Part shown: positions 27,067 to 34,137 of the stretch, piece after piece
Position numbering within the stretch: position 1 is the stretch's first letter
Layout of the letters: each line of letters begins with the position of its first letter
NCBI GenBank assembly: GCA_028873155.1
Contig: JAGWML010000002.1
Location: 1-34,722, forward strand
Direction: 5' to 3'
Length of the DNA stretch: 34,722 bases
DNA from: Acidobacteriota bacterium
GTDB lineage: Bacteria > Acidobacteriota > Terriglobia > Terriglobales > Acidobacteriaceae
The notes under the pieces: model-generated
Told to the model about the DNA's origin: nothing
The model's input: the letters and a program-made list of their open reading frames with translations, nothing else
The model's database searches: none
Program-made: the position numbers and the translations under genes

Positions 27067-28272
27067 ATGAAGTTCAACAAATTGAGCCAGCTGATGCTAG
27101 CGGCCGCGTTCAGCCTCACGGCGGCGGGCCTCCTCACAGCGTGCAGCACATTGACCGCGGACTTCGTTTATGTGACCAGCGCCCTCGCAACCGGGTCGAA
27201 TCAGTACGGTCAGGTCGATGTCTTCGAGGTCAACCAGGACTCCGGCAGGATGCGAAAGATTCCCGCGTCGCCATTTCCCTCGGGCGGCCGCAATCCCGTC
27301 GCCGATGCGCCTGCCCCGGACAACGCCAGCCTGTATGTGGTGAATGAGGACGACAATTCAATTGTCCAATTCATCATCGGCAACGACGGCAAGCTCTATC
27401 CCAATTACACAACCAACACTCCCGGCGTCTTTCCTTTTGCAATCGCACCGGTCAAGGGTTATCTCTACGTCCTGGACACTTATCAGCCGCTGCCGACGTG
27501 CAATTCGGCTTCTCCATGTTCGGGCTCGGTGGCAGTGTTCCCGATTAACAAGGACGATTCTCTTGGCACAGCCATCTCCAACACCTCGAATGGCACCAGC
27601 TACTGGCCGCTGACTCTGGCGACGCGACCGAATGATGTGATTGTTCCCACAGGCATCGCCACAAGCGCGTCCGGCGCCTATGTCTACGTCACGGCTTACG
27701 ATTCCTCGGTATCTCCGACAGTCGGCTACGTTTTTGGATTCAGCGTCAACTCGGACGGTTCCCTCGCCCCGGTCAACGGCGGTACTCCATTCGCCGCAGG
27801 CACGCATCCATCCGCAGTTGCAGGCAATCCAGCCGCGAACGATCTCTACGTGACGGATATGGGACCGGGCAATATTCTGGGCTTCCAGATCAACGCAGGT
27901 ATGTTGACACCGCTGAGCGGCAGTCCATATCCCTCGGGGAATCAGCCGGTCGCCATTGTCGTGGACGGCAAAGGCAGATTTGCCTACGCCGCGAACTCGC
28001 TGGATGCCAATGTGACCGCGTACACCATCAATGCCGGCAATTTGACCCGTGTGGGTGCCTACACAACAGGCGCTCAGCCCGTCGCTCTCGGCATTGATCC
28101 TTACCTGAATCAGTATCTGTACACGGCAAACTTTCTCGGGAACACCGTGTCGGGATTCCAGATCAATTCAACGGACGGAACGCTTCTGATCGCTCAGTTT
28201 TCTCCGTTCAAGTCCAACACAAACCCAACGGCGGTGGCGGCTATTCCCCATCCCGTGCCGATTCCGAAATAG
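27067..28272 (+). CDS. Propeller lipoprotein 2 (YncE/lactonase-like)
   Basis: This is a paralogue of the genes on either side. The lipoprotein signal MKFNKLSQLMLAAAFSLTAAGLLTAC puts the lipid-modified cysteine at position 26, as in both neighbours. Propeller blades are evident, such as DFVYVTSALATGSNQYGQVDVFEV, ASLYVVNEDDNSIVQFI, NDLYVTDMGPGNILGFQI and QYLYTANFLGNTVSGFQI. The ORF track starts at the ATG at 27061, but alignment of the three leaders (GATGAAAGATGCGA before ATG) favours 27067, giving 401 residues. It ends normally at IPHPVPIPK. Function unknown; surface or periplasmic ligand binding is a guess. Confidence 0.85.
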   Translation: MKFNKLSQLMLAAAFSLTAAGLLTACSTLTADFVYVTSALATGSNQYGQVDVFEVNQDSGRMRKIPASPFPSGGRNPVADAPAPDNASLYVVNEDDNSIVQFIIGNDGKLYPNYTTNTPGVFPFAIAPVKGYLYVLDTYQPLPTCNSASPCSGSVAVFPINKDDSLGTAISNTSNGTSYWPLTLATRPNDVIVPTGIATSASGAYVYVTAYDSSVSPTVGYVFGFSVNSDGSLAPVNGGTPFAAGTHPSAVAGNPAANDLYVTDMGPGNILGFQINAGMLTPLSGSPYPSGNQPVAIVVDGKGRFAYAANSLDANVTAYTINAGNLTRVGAYTTGAQPVALGIDPYLNQYLYTANFLGNTVSGFQINSTDGTLLIAQFSPFKSNTNPTAVAAIPHPVPIPK

Positions 28273-28447
28273 CGCAGCGATGCGAGCCGCAATGGCGTAG
28301 GCCGGTTGCCGGTCCACATGCAGCAAAGGCCGGCGCAGCGCGAGTGAACACAGTAGCAAGACCCCATACCGGGCTTTTACACTGAATATGGGCAATTCCA
28401 ACAGACACGCCGGGCACTCCGTAGATGGCCCACAACGAAGGAAGCGC

Positions 28448-30091
28448 ATGAAGTTCAGCAAACCGAGCCAGCTTTTCCTGGTCTCTTCCCTCGGCCTTGT
28501 CGTGGCCACGTTCCTTTCCGCCTGCCAACTTGTGACGATCGACTATCTGTATCTGGCCTCGGCCGGAAGCGGCACTGGCAGCGACGGGCAGTTGCAGACT
28601 TTTGCGGTCGATTCTGAAACCGGCGCTCTGCGCACTGGACCGGCGGCAGTCTCCTCCGGCGGCGTCAATCCAGTCGCACTGGCGGTTTCGCCCAACTATC
28701 AAAATGTCTATGTTGCGAACGCTGGTAGCGATTCAGTCGTCCACTTCGCAGCCAACTACAACGGTGGACTAACCAAACAGGATGCCATCAGCACGGCTAG
28801 TTCTCCGGTTGCCCTCGCGGTGAATCAGGCAGGCACCTCTCTGTTCGTGCTTTCCGGCACGGCATCAGCGACGCTGACAGAGTACGCAATCTCATCCTCT
28901 GGCGCCATTGGCGCGGTCACCGCACAGCAAACCTTGGCTCTCCCCGGCTATACGGGCGACCCGCTCGCTCCCACGGGAATCGTCTCCCTCGCGAATAACA
29001 AGGCCGTGTACGTTACCGTGTATGACCAGGCTGCCTATAATCCGGGCGGCGCCGTCACCAGCACGGCCAATCCGGGCTGGGTCTTTGGCTTCACAGTCGG
29101 CAGCGGCGGCGCACTCGCAGCGACCCTGGGAAGCCCCTACAAGGCCGGAGTCAAGCCAAGCGGGCTCGCGGCGGACCCCACCAGCCGGTTCGTCTATGTC
29201 ACCGATTTTGCCTCGAATCAGTTGATCGGGTATGGCATCCAGTCCAGCGGGCTGCTGAACTTTCTGATTAACGGCCCATTCCGCACCGGGGCGGAGCCTT
29301 CAGGGGTGGCCATCGACCCGCGCGGCCTCTACATGTACGCCTCCAACGCGCTTGATTCATCCGTCTCTGCGTACCTGATCGACTTGAACACCGGCACACC
29401 TTCGGCGGCGATCAATCCCACCGGTTCGGCTACGAATGCCACAGATACGCAGCCCATTGCAATCGCGGTTGATCCGGCGTTAGGCCGCTTCGTCTACACG
29501 GCAAACTACCTCGGGAACTCAGTCTCCGGCTTCCAGCTCGATCCAAACGCCGGCACGCTCAAGCAGTCGCAGGCAACTCCGTATCCGGCCGACCTGCACC
29601 CGACGGCTCTGGCGATTGCCCCGCATGGCAACCACTCCATTCAGTCCGTCACGCCTTGGAACCCAGCGATCCAAAACTGGAACAAAAAGCCCAACCTCTT
29701 CGGTTGGGCTTTTTCGTGTCGTCCAGTCTGTATGCAACTTACTGGTCTCTCAGGCGGACATCCATTTCCTCAACTGCCGTTGAGCCGGCTTCTCAATCAA
29801 ATGGAGCGCCAGGACTGCCATCACGATGAGGAGGACATAGCTGATCCAAGGATCGAAGCGCGCCAGACCCAGCCGGGTCAGGAGATGCGAATCATGAATC
29901 ATGTTCCACATGTTGAAGTGGAGCAGGTAGAGACAATAGCTTGCCTCACCCACGAAGACCAGCGGCCTTGCGCCCAGAGCGTACGCCAGCGGATTGTTGC
30001 CTGCGAGTCCAAGCACAATGCAACCAAAGAGCGGCATCAGCAATCCATCGTGCAGCAGCGTGTACGGCACTCTGGGCCCGAAAGACAGTAG
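28448..30091 (+). CDS. Propeller lipoprotein 3, lacking a stop codon before its terminator
   Basis: This is the third tandem paralogue. Lipoprotein signal MKFSKPSQLFLVSSLGLVVATFLSAC ends at C26. Blades include NVYVANAGSDSVVHF, RFVYVTDFASNQLIGYGI, LYMYASNALDSSVSAYL and RFVYTANYLGNSVSGFQL. The ATG at 28448 follows GAAGGAAGCGC. By comparison with paralogue 2 the protein should end near HPTALAIAPHG, about position 29635. Instead the frame stays open through a perfect intrinsic terminator (29684-29714) and on to 30091, antisense to the acyltransferase. The C-terminal approximately 150 residues are therefore not expected to be genuine. No other frame offers an earlier stop before the terminator. 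Confidence 0.75.
   Translation: MKFSKPSQLFLVSSLGLVVATFLSACQLVTIDYLYLASAGSGTGSDGQLQTFAVDSETGALRTGPAAVSSGGVNPVALAVSPNYQNVYVANAGSDSVVHFAANYNGGLTKQDAISTASSPVALAVNQAGTSLFVLSGTASATLTEYAISSSGAIGAVTAQQTLALPGYTGDPLAPTGIVSLANNKAVYVTVYDQAAYNPGGAVTSTANPGWVFGFTVGSGGALAATLGSPYKAGVKPSGLAADPTSRFVYVTDFASNQLIGYGIQSSGLLNFLINGPFRTGAEPSGVAIDPRGLYMYASNALDSSVSAYLIDLNTGTPSAAINPTGSATNATDTQPIAIAVDPALGRFVYTANYLGNSVSGFQLDPNAGTLKQSQATPYPADLHPTALAIAPHGNHSIQSVTPWNPAIQNWNKKPNLFGWAFSCRPVCMQLTGLSGGHPFPQLPLSRLLNQMERQDCHHDEEDIADPRIEARQTQPGQEMRIMNHVPHVEVEQVETIACLTHEDQRPCAQSVRQRIVACESKHNATKERHQQSIVQQRVRHSGPERQ
29684..29714. terminator. Strong bidirectional intrinsic terminator
   Basis: AAAAAGCCCAACC and GGTTGGGCTTTTT form a perfect 13-bp stem with a five-base loop (TCTTC). 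The A and T ends give a U-run on either strand. It separates the propeller cluster from the convergent acyltransferase gene. It is the clearest terminator in the window. Confidence 0.92.
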
Positions 30092-30844
30092 CGCAAAGGC
30101 AGCGGCGAATCCAAAGACTCCCAGAATCAGCCGAAAGCGACCCGAGCGCGGGATCAGTTCGTCCAGCTCGGCCAGAAGCACGCCAAAGACAAAGCTCGCC
30201 AGATGCGGCATCGGAGTGTACTTGAGCGCCTGCAACCACGGCCCATAGCTCCAGCGATCCGGGTGAGCGATGCCATCCGGGTTGAAGACGATGTAGAGCG
30301 TTCCTGGAATCAGCCCTACCATCCACACGCCAAACATCTTCCCGAGATGCGTTCGAATCCGCTCCGGCTTCTTCCATTGCGCCATCCAGGGAAAAAGAAC
30401 GTAAAAGAACGACTCGGCAGACATCGTCCACGCGGGAGTATTCAGAAAAGTCGCAATCTCCGGAATCCAGCCCTGCAACAACAACGGCGAGAGAGTCATC
30501 CCAGTCCAGAACATGGCGTGGGTATGTGCGCTCCACTCCAGGGGAATCATGCGCCAGGCCAGCAAGAGGCTCAGGAGATAAATCGGATAGAGCCGCGTGA
30601 AGCGAGCCTTATAGAAGCGGGCTACGTCCAGTTCGCCCGCACGGGCGCGGGCGTTGTAGTTATATCCCAGTACAAAACCGGAGAGCAGAATGAAGTAGCT
30701 CACCGAAGCATAGCCGGCGTTCACGATAGGCGCGAACCACCCGAACCATTTCGGATCAGAAAAGTGAAAAAAGACAATATTGACGGCTGCGAAGCAGCGC
30801 AGACCTGTCAGGGCCTTGAGCGGGGCTGGCTTACGTTGTTCCAC
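29750..30844 (-). CDS. Acyltransferase-3 family integral membrane protein (OafA/YrhL-like)
   Basis: This family transfers acetyl or other acyl groups to extracytoplasmic sugars or lipids. The 364-residue product is polytopic. It begins with the family signature LTGLRCFAAVNIVFFHF (conserved arginine and histidine). The segment YFILLSGFVLGYNYN and the cytoplasmic/loop motif RFYKARFTRLYPIYLLSLL (RxxR) follow. The C-terminal helix WISYVLLIVMAVLALHLIEKPAQRQLRKW matches the family end. There is no C-terminal SGNH domain. The start is a GTG at 30844 without a clear ribosome site, 25 bp after pyrH on the same strand, so the two are likely co-transcribed. Acceptor unknown. Confidence 0.9.
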   Translation of the reverse strand: MEQRKPAPLKALTGLRCFAAVNIVFFHFSDPKWFGWFAPIVNAGYASVSYFILLSGFVLGYNYNARARAGELDVARFYKARFTRLYPIYLLSLLLAWRMIPLEWSAHTHAMFWTGMTLSPLLLQGWIPEIATFLNTPAWTMSAESFFYVLFPWMAQWKKPERIRTHLGKMFGVWMVGLIPGTLYIVFNPDGIAHPDRWSYGPWLQALKYTPMPHLASFVFGVLLAELDELIPRSGRFRLILGVFGFAAAFALLSFGPRVPYTLLHDGLLMPLFGCIVLGLAGNNPLAYALGARPLVFVGEASYCLYLLHFNMWNMIHDSHLLTRLGLARFDPWISYVLLIVMAVLALHLIEKPAQRQLRKWMSA

Positions 30845-30869
30845 AAACGATAGACGGTTCCAACCGATT

Positions 30870-31574
30870 CTACGCTGTCACCAGCGAGCCAACCTTTTCA
30901 CCCAGAACCACACGGCGGATATTTCCGGGCTGGTTCATGTTGAAGATGATCATGGGGAGATTATTGTCTTTGCAGAGGCTTACGGCAGTCAGATCCATCA
31001 CTTTCAGGCCCTTCTGCAGAATGTCCATATAGGTCAATTCGTCATACTTGACCGCGTCTTTCACCAGCACCGGATCGGCGCTGTACACGCCCTCGACCTT
31101 GGTACCCTTCAGCAGAACATCCGCCTTGATCTCCATCGCGCGCAGGCTGGCCGCCGTGTCGGTCGAGAAGAAGGGGTTTCCAATCCCGGCAGCAAAGATC
31201 ACCACCCTGCCCTTTTCAAGGTGGCGCACGGCCCGGCGGCGGATATACGGCTCCGCAACCTGATTCATGAAGACCGCGGTCATCACGCGGCACTGCACTC
31301 CGAGCTGCTCCAGCGCATCCTGCAGCGCAATTGCGTTCATCACAGTGGAGAGCATGCCCATGTTGTCGGCCGAGACGCGATCCATTTGCTTGGCCTGTTC
31401 GGCCACGCCACGGAAGAAGTTGCCGCCGCCCACCACGATGCCGATTTCAACGCCAAGTGCATGCACCTCAGCGATTTCGCCAGTGATTTCTGTCACCTTG
31501 GCTGCGTCGAGGCCGAATCCGCGTGATCCAGCCAGGGCCTCTCCTGAGAGCTTGAGGATAATGCGCTTGTACAT
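30870..31574 (-). CDS. pyrH: UMP kinase
   Basis: PyrH phosphorylates UMP to UDP with ATP in pyrimidine nucleotide synthesis and is a hexameric cytosolic enzyme. The 234-residue product shows the amino-acid-kinase-family signatures: [13 protein letters not shown] at the start, [46 protein letters not shown], and [15 protein letters not shown]. The ORF-track start at 31634 is too early. The ATG at 31574 has CGGAG seven bases upstream and starts the conserved N-terminus. The usual bacterial neighbours rpsB, tsf and frr are absent; downstream is an acyltransferase gene. Confidence 0.96.
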   Translation of the reverse strand: MYKRIILKLSGEALAGSRGFGLDAAKVTEITGEIAEVHALGVEIGIVVGGGNFFRGVAEQAKQMDRVSADNMGMLSTVMNAIALQDALEQLGVQCRVMTAVFMNQVAEPYIRRRAVRHLEKGRVVIFAAGIGNPFFSTDTAASLRAMEIKADVLLKGTKVEGVYSADPVLVKDAVKYDELTYMDILQKGLKVMDLTAVSLCKDNNLPMIIFNMNQPGNIRRVVLGEKVGSLVTA

Positions 31575-31755
31575 GTCACTCCGAGTATCGCATACCGCAG
31601 GACTGCCAGCCCAAGCTACCATCGGGCCGGCCATCTTGCTCCGTGGCCTGTGCGCGGTGAATTGAAGTCACAGATTCAACACTGTGTTAATACAGTCGAA
31701 AGACAGGCGAGGATAGAGTGGGGCAATGTGCAACACGATGCTGGCGGCATCCGGG

Positions 31756-32028
31756 TCACTTCAGGTACGCGCGGACCAGGTCAATCAAATCCTCTGCCAG
31801 TTCCGGCGCGATGCGCTCCTTCGCCCCGTCGACGAGATGGAAGCGAATATGCGTCTCAAGGATTTCAGCCATCAGGCCGTTGACCCCACCGCGGACGGCG
31901 GCGAGAAGCATCAACTGCCCGCCGCAATCGTCATCCGCGGTGACCAGACGTTCCACCGCATCCAGTTGGCCGCGCAGGCGGCGCACTCTTTGGAGCAGCT
32001 TGACCTTTTCGCGTTCTTGAAGAGACAT
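31756..32028 (-). CDS. CsoR/RcnR/FrmR-family (DUF156) metal-sensing repressor
   Basis: This is a 90-residue all-helical tetrameric repressor family that releases DNA on binding metal ions, or aldehyde in FrmR. Start ATG 32028 has GGGAG eight bases upstream; the track start at 32094 is too early. Body and tail (RVRRLRGQLDAVERL, GLMAEILETHIRFH, IDLVRAYLK) resemble FrmR. Ligand positions are C35, H60 and H64, the numbering of the RcnR nickel/cobalt site. FrmR's Pro2 is absent (Ser2 here) and RcnR's His3 is Leu3, so neither specificity can be transferred directly. It diverges from an OprB-like porin, and two operator-like repeats lie between them. Confidence 0.9.
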   Translation of the reverse strand: MSLQEREKVKLLQRVRRLRGQLDAVERLVTADDDCGGQLMLLAAVRGGVNGLMAEILETHIRFHLVDGAKERIAPELAEDLIDLVRAYLK

Positions 32029-32049
32029 TCTGATTACTCCCGGTTGACT

Positions 32050-32091
32050 ATACCCACCCTGGGTATGGTATAAACCCAGTGGGGGTATGGT
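32050..32091. promoter_or_regulatory. Two tandem CsoR/RcnR-type operator-like sites
   Basis: Site 1 is a perfect dyad ATACCC-N5-GGGTAT (32050-32066). Site 2 is an imperfect version around ACCCAGTGGGGGTAT (32074-32088). The two 18-base units starting at 32052 and 32074 match at 14 of 18 positions and are exactly 22 bp apart, about two helical turns. GC-tract dyads flanked by TA are typical of operators for this repressor family. The sites lie just upstream of the repressor start and 54 bp before the porin ATG, so they could control both genes. Confidence 0.7.
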
Positions 32092-32144
32092 CATTCGGAT
32101 TGTATATCGAATCGACTTATCGAGCCAATCAAGAAGACTCGACG

Positions 32145-33659
32145 ATGCGTTTCCTGCTCTGCCAATCCGCTCTTTTAGCCTGCCTGTCGCTCCTTTTGGG
32201 CACTACGAACTGCCACGGGCAGGCGCTCCTGAATTCTCTGCCAAGCGCACCGGAACCGCAGATGGCAATGCGCGCCGCAGTGGATTCTTCGTACGGCGGG
32301 ATGCAGCATGGCAGCGTCGGCGACAAGCCAAGCGATGCAGACCCGGCAGCGGCCGCGGCGGTCTCGCTGCCACCTGTGACAATGGCTCCGCACCCTGAGA
32401 ATTCCCTGTATTGGATCTCGGGCCAGGTCAATGTGATCTTCCAGGGCAACCTACCGTTTCACTCACCCTATCAAGGCACGAACAGCTTCCGCGATGCCGC
32501 CGAGTACAAAACCTCGATGGTCGGCACACTCTTTTCCGCGCTTCGCCGGAGCCATTCGATTCGCTATAACACCGACTTCCTGTTCGATATGGAGGACGCC
32601 CTTGGCAGAGGATTAAGCCAGGCGCTCGGTTTGGCCGGATTCACCAACCTTGATGTGGTTCGCAATCCCTACCTTAGCCAGGCGCCCTACATCGCCCGCT
32701 ACGGAATTCATCAGGTCATTGGGTTGACGAACGAGACGACCAGTCAGGCACAGGGACCGCTCTCGCCCGCGCCCGACGTTCCGGTGAGGCGCATTGAGTT
32801 GCGCGCCGGTAAGATGACCCTGCCGGACGTCTTCGACATCAACGACGTAGGATCGGACAGCCACTTGCAGTTCATGAACTGGACTGCCGACAACAACGGC
32901 GCATGGGATTATGCGGCCGACACGCGCGGCTACACGGTGGGAGGTCTCGCCGAGTACGACGATCGCGCCTGGAGCGTGCGCTACGGTCTCTTCGCCATGC
33001 CGACCGTGGCCAATGGCCTGGATCTGGACTGGGCCTTCAGCAGGGCCCATGGCCAGAACGGCGAGTTTGAGCTACGGCGCAGCCTTGTGGCCAATCGGAA
33101 GGGCGTAACGCGCGTGCTTTTCTACGCCAATCGCGCGCACATGGGTGATTATCGCGAAGCCGTTGCTGCGTACCTCGCTGGGGTAGATCCGACGCCGACG
33201 ATCACCTCGCACGAGCACTTCAGCGCCCTGAAGTATGGCTTTGGATTCAATCATGAGCAGGAATTGACCAACACTCTGCGCGTCTTTGAACGCTTTGGAT
33301 GGAATGAAGGCCAGCATGAGTCCTTTGCTTACACCGAAGTGGACCAGACCGTCGAGGCGGGAGGCGATCTCGCCGGAGCAAGATGGCATCGCCCGCTCGA
33401 CAAGGTCGGTCTTGTAGTGATCTCGAATGCGATCAAACGCGATCATCAGAATTACCTTCGGTATGGCGGACTCGGTTTTTTGCTCGGGGATGGCCGGCTG
33501 AACTACGGCCGCGAAAATATCGTGGAGAGCTATTACAACTGGCATGCATGGCGCGGGCTGTTCTATGGCGTAGATGGGCAGCACTTCAACAATCCTGGCT
33601 ATAACCGGGACCGCGGCCCTGTGTGGGTGGGGTCAGTGCGTGCCCATGTCGACTTCTAA
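32145..33659 (+). CDS. OprB-like carbohydrate-selective porin family protein
   Basis: This predicted outer-membrane porin has 504 residues. The ATG at 32145 (MRFLLCQSALLACLSLLLGTTNCHG) begins a signal peptide; the track start at 32079 lies within the operator region. The mature N-terminus is proline/alanine-rich. The OprB-type barrel follows: YWISGQVNVIFQGNLPFHSPYQGTNSF, then RRIELRAGKMTLPDVFDINDVGSDSHLQFMNW, YTVGGLAEYDDRAWSVRYGLF, and YGRENIVESYYNWHAWRGLFYG. It ends in aromatic HVDF, as expected for BAM insertion. Its divergent partner is a metal-sensor-family repressor. The substrate may therefore be a metal complex rather than a sugar, which is inference. Confidence 0.85.
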   Translation: MRFLLCQSALLACLSLLLGTTNCHGQALLNSLPSAPEPQMAMRAAVDSSYGGMQHGSVGDKPSDADPAAAAAVSLPPVTMAPHPENSLYWISGQVNVIFQGNLPFHSPYQGTNSFRDAAEYKTSMVGTLFSALRRSHSIRYNTDFLFDMEDALGRGLSQALGLAGFTNLDVVRNPYLSQAPYIARYGIHQVIGLTNETTSQAQGPLSPAPDVPVRRIELRAGKMTLPDVFDINDVGSDSHLQFMNWTADNNGAWDYAADTRGYTVGGLAEYDDRAWSVRYGLFAMPTVANGLDLDWAFSRAHGQNGEFELRRSLVANRKGVTRVLFYANRAHMGDYREAVAAYLAGVDPTPTITSHEHFSALKYGFGFNHEQELTNTLRVFERFGWNEGQHESFAYTEVDQTVEAGGDLAGARWHRPLDKVGLVVISNAIKRDHQNYLRYGGLGFLLGDGRLNYGRENIVESYYNWHAWRGLFYGVDGQHFNNPGYNRDRGPVWVGSVRAHVDF

Positions 33660-33720
33660 GCAAGGCCCTCTGCAAGGTCTCGACTCTACTTACCAGTGGA
33701 GGATGAAGGGTGGGCGCGCG

Positions 33721-34137
33721 CTACTTTCCATCTGCCGGCGCCGAACTCTGGGTGGCTGAGGGAAGGGCGTAGATCACTTCTCCCGGGCGAGCATAGTGCA
33801 ATTGCTCGCGGGCCTGGTGTTCAATCGCATCCGGGTCTGACTTGAGGTGCTGTATATGGTCACGGATACGCGCATTCTCCTGCTGCAGGTCCTGAACCTC
33901 CAGGCGCAGCCTGCGATCCTGAGCCCGCTGCTGTTGCCAGGCGGACAGTCCATGCTTGCCATTGACGACGCCCCAACCCAGCAGCAGAGCCAGCGCGACA
34001 ACCACCAAAGTTCCGGCGGGGCGCCAGCCCTGTTGAATCCATTCCGCCATCTGCGGGCCGGTCGGTATTCTCATCGAGTGGAGACCTCGAAGCGGTTTGG
34101 ATCCGGCGATGTGTATGGCGCTGTGATTTTCCGTCAC
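33721..34137 (-). CDS. ftsB: FtsB/DivIC-family septum formation initiator
   Basis: FtsB is a small bitopic division protein acting with FtsL and FtsQ at the septum. The product is 138 residues from a GTG at 34137. A short cytoplasmic N-terminus precedes one membrane helix (AGTLVVVALALLLGWGVV). A periplasmic coiled coil follows (LRLEVQDLQQENARIRDHIQHLKSDPDAIEHQAREQLHYARPGEVIYALP), which contains the family's conserved E-x-x-AR-x-x-L-x-x-x-x-PGE pattern. The GTG overlaps the preceding gene's TGA as GTGA, with GGAG 11 bases upstream. An ATG at 34074 would give a more usual length of 117 residues. Gene-family call is good; the start is uncertain. Confidence 0.83.
   Translation of the reverse strand: MTENHSAIHIAGSKPLRGLHSMRIPTGPQMAEWIQQGWRPAGTLVVVALALLLGWGVVNGKHGLSAWQQQRAQDRRLRLEVQDLQQENARIRDHIQHLKSDPDAIEHQAREQLHYARPGEVIYALPSATQSSAPADGK

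Noticed and set aside
25553-28440. Direct repeats among the propeller genes as a possible CRISPR or mobile repeat
   Set aside because: The similarities follow coding blades and leader sequences; there are no regular spacers, terminal inverted repeats or transposase.
31650-32073. Plus-strand ORFs at 31650-32073
   Set aside because: They are antisense to the repressor gene, which has clear family motifs and a ribosome site.
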